Shown here piece by piece: positions 33,986 through 44,503 of a stretch of DNA of 64,000 nt; position 1 is the first letter of the stretch; each line of letters opens with the position of its first letter. Below the pieces are notes generated by a model. The model saw nothing but the letters and a program-made list of their open reading frames with translations, ran no database searches and was not told the DNA's origin. A program made the translations under genes and the position numbers. This DNA is from Papilionanthe hookeriana x Papilionanthe teres (lineage: Eukaryota > Streptophyta > Magnoliopsida > Asparagales > Orchidaceae): positions 8,882,001-8,946,000 of the forward strand of contig CM040425.1 of the NCBI GenBank assembly GCA_022702705.1, read 5' to 3'.

Positions 33986-33994
33986 TATAAAAAG
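33986..33994 (+). promoter_or_regulatory. TATA box upstream of ORF1, element C
   Basis: TCTATAAAAAGGGCC, 80 bp before the ORF1 ATG. Element B has the same TATAAAAAGG at 42015. Points to an internal promoter for ORF1. Confidence 0.6.
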
Positions 33995-34072
33995 GGCCCT
34001 GATATTATGAGATACTTGCCCCAGTTCTTCTTTTCATTTCTGAATCTTAAAAAGAGTATTTTGAGTGCAAAA

Positions 34073-34276
34073 ATGTCTTCTTGGGAGAACGAAGTTAAGA
34101 AGAAAGAGGATGCCAACAAGAAGAAGTTTATTTGTGATAGTGCGCAAGAATTATATAATGGATTTCTGACTATGAGTATCCAAGGAATAACAGAAAGGAT
34201 TATGAAGATCGAAGTCGATGTGGAGTATATTGATGCAAAGGTAAATGAAATTAATGTACATTTAGTGCATATTAGA
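34073..34276 (+). CDS. Element C ORF1a, short form (68 codons)
   Basis: Open from the ATG to a TGA at 34277. Starts M-S-S-W-E-N-E-V-K-K-K and is rich in Lys and Glu, then a coiled-coil-like stretch near residues 40-65. Compared with ORF1 of A and G, about 250 residues including the plant transposon protein domain are missing, and only the region just before the TGA corresponds. B has the same short form, so this is a family state and not a local deletion. Function unknown. Confidence 0.5.
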
Positions 34277-34288
34277 TGAAAACCCAAA

Positions 34289-34477
34289 ATGCAATCCAGT
34301 CATACAGGTCACGTGGAAGAAGCAAATAAAGCAATGTTTCTGAAGAACAAAAGGATAGAAGAAGAAGATGTTAGAGCATTCAATCATCGCCCGTTTTATT
34401 AGATTTACATTCCAGATGGTTCAAATGGAACTAATGGTGGTTCTGGATGTAATCCACCTAATGGAGATTGGAATTAA
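34289..34477 (+). pseudogene. Element C ORF1b (62 codons, one TAG)
   Basis: Starts at the ATG four codons after the ORF1a TGA, in frame with it. Contains S-H-T-G-H and H-R-P-F-Y followed by a TAG at about 34399, then a Gly/Asn-rich tail ending D-W-N. The B copy (42314-42502) is fully open. Homologous to the 61-codon frames in A and G. Confidence 0.55.
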
Positions 34478-34857
34478 ATTAAGTGTGGTTATGTGTGTTT
34501 AGTGTTTTAAGTGTTTGGTTATTTTATTTTTTAATGTTTGTGTTTGTTGCACTTTACATGTGTTTGTTATATCTCAATGATGTAAATTTATGTTTAATTA
34601 CATGTGTTTGAACTTATGTATTGGGGAATTTCATCCAAAGTGTTTAGATAGAAATTTGTAGTTTGTATTAAATGTGTTTTGATATTTACGTAATATAAGT
34701 TTTTGTTTGTGTTAGATTTGTGTGGAATCATTAGAGATTAAAGTGTACTTTTGGAGTATTAGAAGAGTTTATGGGGAGAAATAATTATTTGAAGTGATTA
34801 AAGGTGATTACCTCAGATTTGTGATGGAATTAACTTAATTTCCAAAATCTGGGCAAT

Positions 34858-34940
34858 AGTGGCTAAGCGCCAAACCGATAGTGAATAAGCGACAAATTTC
34901 ACTGCTAAGTGTTGTATGCCTCGCGCATAGGCTCTGGTTC
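34858..34940 (+). promoter_or_regulatory. GC-rich cassette upstream of ORF2, element C
   Basis: GGCTAAGCGCC, AATAAGCGAC and CGCGCATAGGC words, partly decayed, about 370 bp before the ORF2 ATG. Equivalent in position to 5936-6092 in A and to 42888-42975 in B. Confidence 0.6.
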
Positions 34941-35312
34941 CCAAAAATTGATCTTCTGCAGTTAAAAACCCAAAATTTGCCATTTTTAACACCCCCCATA
35001 ACCTTTAACCTCTAGATTTCATGAAATAGGAGCCCAGGGAATCATCAAATTGGATCATTTTAGAGTTGATTTTGACGAAATTTGTTGTATTTGATTTCCT
35101 TAACGTATGATCAATACTCTAAAATAAAAATTTTTAATTTTCACCATATTTTGAGTACATTATTGAAATATCTAAAAATCGTTATTCATGGTGAAAATAT
35201 GAGGAAAAACATGAAAATTGCTTGGATTTGTTGGAGTTTGCCTTTGGAAGTTGAGTTAACAAGTTTAGTTTAAATTAGGAATTTATGGTGAAATTTTTAT
35301 GAATTTTTAGAT

Positions 35313-36442
35313 ATGGCTCCAAAGTCAAAACGCATGAAAGAAAAAGCAAAATTTGATTCCCACAAATTTTCTCAGTTCTCGAGCAGAGAATCGTTACGTC
35401 GATGCACTCGCATCATGAAAATTAACTCCAGAACGAGTTTTTAGCAAGTTAGCAGGAGATTTTGTGGAGATAATTGCTAGAAGGAATTGGGAAAGATATT
35501 GTTGCTTCTCCGCTTTGCAGTTGTTTTTGTGTTGAGAGAGTTCTATGCTAAATTGCCAGCAGCTGAGTAAAATTTTGTGATGGTTAGGGGGCAACAAGTG
35601 GATTACTCACCTGTGGTAATTAATACTTTTTACTGATTACCTCCTGAGATGTGTTGTTTTTATGCAAATTGTCATCCTTCTGAGGGAGAGTTAGATGAGA
35701 TTATGGCCTTTCTTACTGATGGAAGAGGTTTATGGAAGATTACAAATGAAAGAAGAGTGAATTTTCAAGACTCTAAGTTGAATGCCACTTCAAAGGCATA
35801 GCTTTACTTCATCTCATCTAAGCTTCTACCTTCATGTCAAGTCAGTGAAGTTATAAGAGAGAGATATTTTGCACCATTGTATTCAACAGGGAATGCCTTT
35901 AGATATTGGAGTTATTATTTATGATTATGTTTTGAACTATGCCAGAGCTGCTACTACAGCAGGTACGGGATTTCCTTCACTGATTCACTCGATTTGTGAG
36001 CAGTTTGGTGTTATGTCTGAAACATGGGGAAAGGTTCTTCAGCCACTTAGACTTATTAAATACTTACACTGTGCATTCAATATTTGGCTAGAAAGGAGGA
36101 TCTGTTAGAGCTTCTAGTGCTTTTACTTCCACTGCTTCTACTTCTTGTGCTTCTACTGCAAATGCATCATCCTCCAGAGATTCACAAACTGGATTATTAC
36201 AGAAGATTTTGAAGATGGTGAGTCTTACCAGAGAGCATGTTAGAGATATGGATGGAAAAGTAGAGAATATTGTGAGGTATATACAGAAACATGATGATTA
36301 TGAGGAGAATTATCATCAGTACATGGATAGACTGATTAGAGGAGATCATAGTGTTGACTTGCCTCCTCATCCTTATTTTATACCTTATGTGCCATACAGA
36401 GATTGGAATGAGAGAGATGATGATGAGGAGGAGGATGAGTAG
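35313..36442 (+). pseudogene. Element C ORF2, plant transposon-associated protein
   Basis: ATG at 35313 (M-A-P-K-S-K). The domain shows V-L-R-E-F-Y-A-K-L, V-R-G-Q-Q-V, a F-L-T-D-G-R-G-L-W-K-I block and, after a frame change near 35860, H-C-I-Q-Q-G-M-P-L-D-I-G and F-P-S-L-I-H-S-I-C. The C-terminal region (36209-36442) is open, with a coiled-coil-like segment V-R-D-M-D-G-K-V and an acidic Asp/Glu tail. About six stops or shifts in total. Related to ORF2 of A, B and G. At the site of the TAG shared by A and G it has CAA. Confidence 0.7.
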
Positions 36443-37943
36443 GATTTCATTTTTTTGTGTTGTTGAGTTTCTTATGTTTGTATTTGTGTTGTATGATGTA
36501 TGTATTTTTATTTGTTGTTGTGTTTTAATATGAACTCTAATGTTGTGTAGATTATAGTTGGATTATTTCTATTATGCACATTCAGATTTCTGTTTGTTGG
36601 ATCAATGTTTTGTATTATAATATGTGTTGTGTTCGTGGTAGTAAATGTTTTTATGTGTCTGAGTTTTTAGTAGTCTTTAATTTAATTCCTATAACTATTA
36701 GAAAAAATTAGAACACTATTAGAAACCACTATTTATATAGCATGTTTAAACTTTTTAAAATTTGCTACCATTTATTTTCTAGTATGTTCTGATTTGTGTT
36801 ATGTTAAGTTGGTGTGTATTTGCTTTGAAAACCTCCACTACTGTAGAAGTCCTTTGAAATTTTGAAATTTCTATTTTATGAAAAACTGAATTTGATCACT
36901 TGTTTACTTCTTTTTTAAACAGTTATACTTGCATATTTAGAATATTAAGATTCCTGCAAGCATGTTATTCTAATTTTTTAATTCTTACTTATGTATCATT
37001 TTTATGCTTAAATTTTTTATCTTAATTTAAAATTAAAGTTTGGGAGGAAGTTAAAAACAAATTTTCTAAATTTTATTTTTTCTAAAAAATACTTAAATAA
37101 AATTTAGTTTTTGATTGAAAATAATTATGTATATGAAGTTATATTAGGGAAACAAAATTTTGAATATAGAAATGAGTAAGAGAATTTAGTTAATACTTAT
37201 AGTAATGAAGAAAAATTTAAAGATAAAATTTTCTTTGTAAAGAAATGTTAACTATCTTTAGTAAGAAGTGTTGTATTTTTAGATAAATAGAAGATTTGAC
37301 TTTAATTTTTCAACTATTAAATTTCTTTTATTGAGAAATAATTTTCAACATTATTATTATGATTTTTAATTGAAGGATATGTATCAGACCTTTGTTGTAA
37401 ATAAAAGGGTGGAATTCAAAATCATGAAAGGTCTATCTAAATACAGTAATCCTTGCCTTATAAAAAGAGAAAATAAAAATAAAAAGAAAAAAAAAAGAAA
37501 AGGGAAAAGAAAAAGAGAGAAAAATAGTATGTAAAAACGAAGGAGAAAATTGAGGATTTAAGAGCCTAATCAAAAAATGGTTCCATACCTAAAGTTTAAA
37601 ATATAAGTTTTGAGAAAATCTAAAGCTTAAGGTTATAATATAGTAAGTAAAATTATTTCCAAATGAAAATTTTCAAGTGAGGAAGATGAAATGTTTGAAT
37701 CCTATATTTTGAAGAATCGATAAGTATTTCTGAATTAGATAGGAACTAATATTCTTCATTATCTTTTACTTAAAAACATTCCAAACTTTAAGATTGTCTC
37801 ATTTACTAAAAGTTTTTCTAAATTGGACTATTTCATTTCTAGATCAAAATTTTGAAACCTTCCTAAAGAAACTAATTTACATAATTTGCATGTTAAGATT
37901 TTTTATGTGATTAAGTGTCACTTGAGAACAAGTAACATTTTTA
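36443..37943 (+). other. Element C 3' non-coding spacer
   Basis: AT-rich, no coding. Contains a block shared with B (36803-36862, including CCTCCACTACTGTAGAAGTC), a PPT-like motif at 37037-37050 and an A/G-rich tract at 37462-37526. Confidence 0.7.
37037..37050 (+). promoter_or_regulatory. Second PPT-like motif, element C
   Basis: AGTTTGGGAGGAAG, about 907 bp upstream of the true PPT. See the equivalents in A, B and G. Confidence 0.5.
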
Positions 37944-37956
37944 GTTTGGGGGATTT
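37944..37956 (+). promoter_or_regulatory. Element C polypurine tract
   Basis: GTTTGGGGGATTT directly before the LTR start TGATACACTT. Confidence 0.85.
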
Positions 37957-39627
37957 TGATACACTTAAAATATATAGTGTTTATAAAAATATTATTATAC
38001 CTATTTTTTATGATATTGCACTTTAATGGATGGTATATTTGTGTTTTTCTTGTAGGTATGTTTAAAATGACTGACTATGATGAAAGGAGCAAAAAAGGAT
38101 CAAAATTTGAGCAAAATTTGAAGAACGAAAACTTTGACCAGTGGTGGCTAAGCGCCGGACCGTTGGCGCATAGGCGCGACTGTTAAAAAATGCGAATTAA
38201 ATCAAATTTGGTGTCATTTTCAAGGGGTGTTTGAAGCAACTATTGATGGTAGCTTTTTTAACTTATTTTGGGCGGCATATTTGAAGGAAGAGATGCATTC
38301 TTTGGTGGATACATTAAATCGGGACATGATTTGAAGAGACACCAACACCCCTTTTGGAAAATTTTAAAAAGAAGACTTGAAGATCCGAAAAATGATTTTT
38401 GTTACAGGGTGTGATTAGTGTTAAGAGTAAAGTTTACGTTAAAGAGTTATTGAGAGCACACCTTTCCACTTCACCACTTTTATCATCAATTGTATCTAAT
38501 TTTTGTTAAGAGTATAATAGAGATTCAGAGTCAACGGAAAGGGAAAGCAAAGTTTCAAACGAACTTCAAGAGTCTTGTGGAGAGGATTTTCAAATAAGTG
38601 TTTATCTTATTTTACATTTGGTTTTAAATTACTACTTGTTGTGTTTTCACTATGATTTCTACTTTCAAATCTAGTTGTGATTGTGTTTTCTCCATGAATT
38701 CTGAGTAGTTTTATTTATCTTTTTCCTTTTAAATGATGAAGTAATTAAATCATGGAAGGAAGTTGTGTGAGTATAGGATTTCAATGTTTGAAGAAGTTGT
38801 GATGATTCACTACCTTACACTTCATTTACCTCTTGATTTGGTCAATTAAGATATTAAATTTTGTTGTGAGAACTTGTAAGAACCAATGCAGTATTATCTA
38901 AATCGACAATGGGAAAGAATCACATGCAATTGTATGGGTGAGAATTGTAGTCAATACGGTTGGGTGCAAATAAATAGGAAGATATATTTTTAATGGCGAG
39001 TAAAATTAGAAGACTTTAGAGTGACAGGCTAAAGGCCCCTAATTTGGTTTGATATTTTAAATTTAGTTATGTGATGTTAGCCCCCAGGTGGAGGGAATAG
39101 CTGGAACTCTAGAGTGAGAGCTAGTATGTTCCCTGTCTAACTCATCAACATGATTTCAATAATTCAAATTAACCAATGTTCTTTAGAGACCCAAGTAAGA
39201 GTAAAGAATATAATTGCTTTTCTTTGGCACAACACACTTAAATACTTCCACAACAAAATTCTATAATTTTTACTGATTCATTGAAAGAGGAAAAAGATAT
39301 TTTATTCTTATTTGCTTTTATACTATTTTATAGTTGTGTTAACTTTAGTTCTTTGCTTTACTTTTTAATTAGAAAATGTCAAAAACAAATTTGAAAAACT
39401 TTATATCTTAAAACATACTTTACAAAATAATTTTAAAAAGTAAAAAGTTATTTTTCTTACTTCTTTAAAATTTTATACATTTCCCTGTGGGTTCGATATC
39501 TCGGGGCTTAATCAAAAAGTCATATGTTACTTGATAAACGATACGTATACTTGCCTAGTATCCCATATTATAAATAATTAAAGTATAATTTCATATCTAT
39601 ATCTTAAGCATAAATATTCAAGGATCA
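37957..39627 (+). repeat. Element C 3' LTR (1,671 bp)
   Basis: From TGATACACTT to CAAGGATCA, followed by the target duplication CCTAC. It contains the TGTAG/GTATG junction at 38055, the GC-rich cassette 38143-38182 and the conserved LTR block (about 38940-39240). Full-length, unlike the 5' copy, which carries two internal deletions as well as S. Confidence 0.85.
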
Positions 39628-39632
39628 CCTAC

Positions 39633-40250
39633 AAAAATTCAAGTGATCTCTAATTACCTTGCCTAACAAATGTAAAGGGAATTAGAAGTTTTCTGGGACA
39701 TCTTTGGATTCTACAAGCGTTATATTAAAGACTTTTCATAAATTTCAAAATTTTTATTCCGTTTACTGGAAAAAGATGTGATTTTTTATTTTGATGATGA
39801 ATGCCTAAAAGCTTTTGAAACATTAAAAGAAAAATTTATCACCACACTTGTTATAGTTTCACCAAACCTGGAAAAACATTTTGAATTAAAGTGTGATGCT
39901 AGTAATTATGTTATTGGAGCTGTTTTAGGTCAGAAATATGATAAGATATTTAAAGTAAATTACTATGCTAGTAAAACTCTTAACAAAACTCAATTTAATT
40001 ATACCAATATTGAGAAAGATTTATTAGCTATAGTATTTTCTTTTGATAAATTCCGATCATATTTAATTTGAAAAAAATGTGTGGTGTATACTGATGATTA
40101 TGCTATTAAATATTTAATGAAGAAGAAGGAAGCAAAACCGAGACTGATAAGATGGATTCTTTTGTTGTAAGAATTTAATTTTGAGATAGTAGATAGGAAA
40201 GGTGTTGATAATCAAATTGCTGATCATTTGTCCAGGCTTAAAACTAAAAG
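39633..40250 (+). pseudogene. Element B RT connection and RNase H (resumed)
   Basis: Continues directly from 17869: the first codons match K-I-Q-V-I of the uninterrupted pol. It shows K-C-D-A-S-N near 39890, I-E-K-D-L-L-A near 40010 and Y-T-D-D-Y-A near 40090. The catalytic Asp/Glu/Asp positions are kept apart from Asn after Ser. Frameshift near 39690 and stops at about 40070 and 40169. Confidence 0.8.
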
Positions 40251-41570
40251 ATCTCTTTGTAAAGCTGAAGAAATCAATGAACATTTTCTTAATGAAAAAT
40301 TGTTCACTATTAATGTGTGGTGTGTTCCGTGATATACCTACATTGTAAACTTTATTGTAAGTCATATTTTACCCAATGGTTTGACATACCCAGAGAGGAA
40401 GAAATTTTTATCTGAAGTCAGAACCTATTTTTAGGATGACACATATTTAAATAAACAAGAAAAGGGTGTAATCCTTTAGAGATGTGTGCCTTAAGAAGAA
40501 ACTTATGAAATTGTTCAAAAATGTCATAATTCTGATTATGGGGTACATTTTTTAGTTGATAAAACAACATATAAAATCTAACAATCTGGATTTTATTAGC
40601 CTATGATTTTTTAAGGATGTTAATGCTTATATTAAAAATTGTGATAGATGTCAATGTGCAGGAAATATTTCTAAAAGAAATGAGATGCCCCTCAATTATA
40701 TGTTGGAAGTTGAAATATTTGACTTTTGGGAATTAGATTTCATGGGACCATTTATACCATCTCTCGGAAATACATACATTATGATAGCAGTAGATGATGT
40801 ATCCAAATGGATAGAAGCTGATGCTTTACCTCGATGTGATGCTCAATGTGTTCCAAATTTTTTTATGAAAGAATATATTTTGTAGATTTGGAATAGCAAG
40901 AGTTATCATAACTGATGGTGGAAGTCATTTTAGAAATGCGATTAGGGAAAAGCTAGCAAAGAAATATCATATTAATCATCGCATTGCTACTGCATATCAT
41001 CAGCAGGCAAGTGGTTTGGTTGAATTATCCAATTGTAAAATTAAAAGAATATTGGAAAAGACTGTTAATCCAAACAGAAAGGATTGGTCAAGACTGTTAA
41101 ACTGGATTATGCTTTGTGGGGCCTATAGGACTACCGAAAGAACTACCATAGGATTGTCCCCATATAGGCTAATTTTTGGAAATGCTTGTTATTAACCAGC
41201 TGAACTTGAGCATAAAGCACATTGGGCTATTAAAGAGTTCAATTATAATTTGAAAGTTGCTAGAGAGAAGAGATTATTGTAATTGAATGAGCTTGAAAAG
41301 ATACAGAGTGAATCTTATCAAAATGCTAAGATTTATAAAGAAAATATGAAGTTGTGGCATGATCAGATGATTCTTACTAAAAATCATGAGCCAGGAAAAA
41401 AAGTTTTCTTTGTATAATGCTAAATTGAAAATATTTGCTAGAAAACTTAAGTCCTGGCGGACGGGCCCATTTATTGTGAAGAAAGTTTATTCCTATGGAG
41501 CTACATATTCATGATCCTAAGACTAGAAAAATTTTTAAAGTTAATGGACATAGACTTAAACCTTATTTTT
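40251..41570 (+). pseudogene. Element B integrase
   Basis: Zinc-finger remnant (C-D-R-C near 40640-40655). The core is open from 40685 with E-L-D-F-M-G-P-F (Asp), then in another frame I-I-T-D-G-G-S-H-F (near 40900) and G-L-V-E-L-S-N (near 41015, Glu). The terminal H-R-L-K-P lies near 41550. Many frameshifts. Same family as C integrase. Confidence 0.75.
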
Positions 41571-41635
41571 CAGTAGATCAGTTTAAACCTGATGAGAATC
41601 TGATGTTGGGTAACTCAGAATAAGCTCTGTGTATG

Positions 41636-41690
41636 TCAGGCTGAAAACGATAAACCAAGCACTTTGTGGGAGACAACCCATAGTTATTGG
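41636..41690 (+). promoter_or_regulatory. Conserved post-integrase block, element B
   Basis: From CAGGCTGAAAACGATAAACC to GGGAGACAACCCAT, near-identical core to A and C. Confidence 0.6.
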
Positions 41691-41857
41691 TGTGTTTTAC
41701 TTTATTTTTGCTTTGTGTTCTTTGTTTGGTTTGATTTAAGATTATGTGGTAGTATTTTAAAGTTTATATGCTATAGTGGTGTTATTTGGACCTTATTTGA
41801 TGACTTAGAGGAGTCAGAATGAAGATTTAGACTTTTAGCAGACCTGTGCTAAAATGA

Positions 41858-41905
41858 GCATTGGCGGCTATGCGCCGCAGGTTGGCGCTTAGGTGTTGGA
41901 GTTAC
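41858..41905 (+). promoter_or_regulatory. GC-rich dyad cassette upstream of ORF1, element B
   Basis: GGCGGCTATGCGCCGC followed by TTGGCGCTTAGGTG. The first dyad is identical to that in C. Ends 110 bp upstream of a TATA box. Confidence 0.7.
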
Positions 41906-42014
41906 AAATAACGTGAAAAAATGGTTTCTAGTACCCTAAGTCGTGAGGAAGTAGATTTGGGAGTTATTTGGGAGTTTCAACATGTCTAGGATCAGTTTTA
42001 AGACTTCCCAAGTC

Positions 42015-42024
42015 TATAAAAAGG
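42015..42024 (+). promoter_or_regulatory. TATA box upstream of ORF1, element B
   Basis: TCTATAAAAAGGCCC, 86 bp before the ORF1 ATG and aligned with 33986 in C. Kept in both copies although the surrounding reading frames have decayed. Confidence 0.6.
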
Positions 42025-42100
42025 CCCTGAATTAAAGAAATACTTGCCCCAGTTCTTATTTTGATTTTTCAGTCCAAGGAAGAGTATTTTGAGTGCAAAA

Positions 42101-42301
42101 ATGTTTTCTTGGGAGAGTGAAGTAAAGAAGAAAGAGGAAGCCAACAAGAAGAAGTTCATTAATGAATGCGCATAAGAATTATTCAACAGCTTTCTGGCTG
42201 TTAGTATTTAAGGAATTACAGAAAAGCTTGCGAAGATCGAGGATGAAGCATCAATCAAAGCATAGGTAAATGAAACTAACGCACATTTAGTGCACATGGG
42301 A
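42101..42301 (+). pseudogene. Element B ORF1a, short form
   Basis: ATG at 42101 (M-F-S-W-E-S-E-V-K-K-K), 67 codons to the conserved TGA at 42302, with three internal stops (near 42173, 42209 and 42265). Same short form as C ORF1a, lacking the plant transposon protein domain. Confidence 0.5.
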
Positions 42302-42313
42302 TGACAACTCAAA

Positions 42314-42502
42314 ATGCAATTCAGTCATACAAGTTATGTGGAAGAAGCAAATAGAGCGATGTATCTGAAGAACAAATGGTTTGAAAAAGAATATGTGAGA
42401 GTTTTTAATCATCACCCGTTTTATCAGATTTATATTCTAGATGGTTCAAATGGAAATAATGGTGATTCTGGATATATTCCACCTACTGGAGATTGGAATT
42501 AA
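42314..42502 (+). CDS. Element B ORF1b (62 codons, open)
   Basis: Fully open frame starting at the ATG four codons after the TGA. Has S-H-T-S-Y, the K-N-K-W block, H-H-P-F-Y-Q-I-Y-I and a Gly/Asn-rich tail. It is one of the few undamaged frames in element B, where nearly everything else is broken. Confidence 0.55.
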   Translation: MQFSHTSYVEEANRAMYLKNKWFEKEYVRVFNHHPFYQIYILDGSNGNNGDSGYIPPTGDWN

Positions 42503-42887
42503 ATTTAGTGTAGTCTTGTGAGTTGGTTTTCTATGTTTAGTGTTTTGTGTTCGTGATTTATGATTGTGTTTTGCTGCACTTTAATTTGATGTTTGTTACT
42601 ACTTAATGATGTAAATTTATGTTTAATGATTTGAGGTATGAACTTATGTATTTGTGGAATTTCTTCCAAGGTGTTTGGATAGAAATTCTTAGTTTGTATT
42701 AAGTGTGGTTGGTTATTAATGAAATATAAGTCTGTGTTTGTGTGAAATTTGTTTGGAATTGATGGAAGTTTTAGTGTAATTTTGGTGTATTAGAAGTGTT
42801 TATGGGAGAAATAATTTTTTGAAGTGATTAAGAGTGATTAACTAAGTGTTTTAGTGCAATTAAGTTAATTGTCAAAATTTGGGCACT

Positions 42888-42975
42888 CGCAGCTAAGCGC
42901 TAAACAATTGGTGCTTAAGAGCCAAATCTCGCAGCTATGCGCCGAATGCTCTGCGCATAAGCGCCGGTTTGCAAA
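42888..42975 (+). promoter_or_regulatory. GC-rich cassette upstream of ORF2, element B
   Basis: GCAGCTAAGCGC, GCAGCTATGCGCCG and GCGCATAAGCGCC words, about 370 bp before the ORF2 ATG. Better preserved than the C equivalent. Confidence 0.65.
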
Positions 42976-43343
42976 AACTAGTTTTCTACAGTTAAAAACT
43001 TGAAATTTTCCATTTTTAATCCCCCATCACTTTCAACCTCTAGATTTCGCGAAAAAGGAGCCTAGGGTATCACTAAGTTGGATCCTTTAAGAGACGATTT
43101 TGACGAAATTTGTTGGATTTGACTTCCCTAAGGTATGAGCAATTCTCCTAAGCAAATTTTTTTGGTTTTCACCATGTATTTTGATTACATTATAGAAAAA
43201 TCCAAAAATCACTATTCATGGTAAAAATATGAGGAAAAGCGTGAGAAATGGCTTGGATTCAGTGGATTGTTCCTTTGGAAGTTAAGTTAGCAATTTTAGT
43301 TTATTTTTGAAATTTATTGTGAATTTTTTGTGAATTTTTAGAG

Positions 43344-44503
43344 ATGGTTTCAAAGTCAAAGCACTCGAGAGAGAAGGCGAGATTTGATTGCGATAAATTT
43401 GTCAGTTCTAGGGCAGAGGATCGACACGTCGGCGCCCTATCGTCGTGTAAATTGATTCCAGAATGAGTGTTTAGCAAGTCCGTAGGAGATATTGAAGAGA
43501 TGATTGCTAGAAGAAATTGTAAAAATTACTGTTGCTTCTCTGCTATTCTTTGTTGTTTCTGTAGTTAGAGATTTATGCAAACTTTCCATTAGTAGAAGTC
43601 AATTCAGTGATGGATAGAGGTCAGCAAGTAGATTTTTTGCATGCAGTAATTAATACTTTTTACCGATTGCCTCCTGAAATGTTTTGTTTTTATACCAATT
43701 ATCATCCTTTTGAGGGAGAGTTTGATGAGATAATGTCTTTTCTTACTAATGGAAGAGGTTTGTAGAAGATAACAAATGAAAGAAGAGTAAATTTTTAAGC
43801 CTATAAGTTGAATGCCACTTCTAAAGCATGACATTACTTTATCTCATATAAGCTGTTGCGTTCAAGTCATGTCAGTGAAGTTACGAGAGAGAGAGAGAGA
43901 GAGGGAGCTATTCTAAACCTTTCTATTCAGTAGGGAAAGCCTTTAGACGTTGGAGCTATCATTATTGATTATGTTTTGAAATTTTTTAGAGCTGCTACTG
44001 ATGCATGTATGGTATTTCCTTCCCTGATTCATTCACATTGTGAGCGATCTGGTGTTAAGTTTGAAACATGGGAAGAAGTCCTTCAACAACTTAGACCTAT
44101 TACCAGTGTAAATGTGAACACTTACACAATGCATTCAGAATTTGGCCGGAAGAGAGGATCTGTTAGAGCTCCTAGTTCTGCTGCTTCTACTTCTTGTGCT
44201 TCTACTTCACATGCATCATCCTCTATAGATGAGTTTACTGGTTCACTGACTAGTTTGTTACAGAAGAATTTGAAGAAGTTAAGTTTAACTAGAGAACAAG
44301 TTAGAGATATGGATGGAAAGGTTGAGAATATTGAGAGTTATATTGTGAAACATGATGAGCATGAGGAGAACTATCAGCAGTATATGGATAGATTGATTAG
44401 AGGTGATTACAGTGCTAAGAGGCCACCTCATCCTTTTTATATACCTTATGTGCCATCCAGAGATTGGAATGAGAGAGATGATGATGATGAGGATGACGTG
44501 TAG
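43344..44503 (+). pseudogene. Element B ORF2, plant transposon-associated protein
   Basis: ATG 43344 (M-V-S-K-S-K-H). The N-terminal half has stops. It shows F-L-T-N-G-R-G, a W/H-Y-F-I-S block and P-L-D-V-G-A-I-I. The C-terminal half (43976-44503) is open for 175 codons: F-P-S-L-I-H-S-H-C, a Ser/Thr/Ala-rich linker, a coiled-coil stretch (L-T-R-E-Q-V-R-D-M-D-G-K-V) and an acidic C-terminus. A (GA)n microsatellite at 43884-43904 has expanded inside it and may shift the frame. Confidence 0.7.
43884..43904 (+). repeat. (GA)n microsatellite in element B ORF2
   Basis: About ten GA units within coding sequence. Element C has only GAGAGAGA at the same place, so the tract expanded in B. Confidence 0.8.

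Larger units (their letters stand above)
17870..39627 (+). mobile_element. Element C: full-length gypsy element inserted in B, carrying nested S and L
   Basis: C has two LTRs, a PBS, gag-pol, ORF1, ORF2, a spacer and a PPT. Its 5' LTR is 17870-18768 plus 27594-28152 (split by S) and its 3' LTR is 37957-39627. The flanks are a 5-bp duplication CCTGC/CCTAC within B pol. Without S and L it would be about 12.9 kb. B and C belong to the same family, judging by LTR starts, ORF1 form and GC-rich cassettes. Confidence 0.85.
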
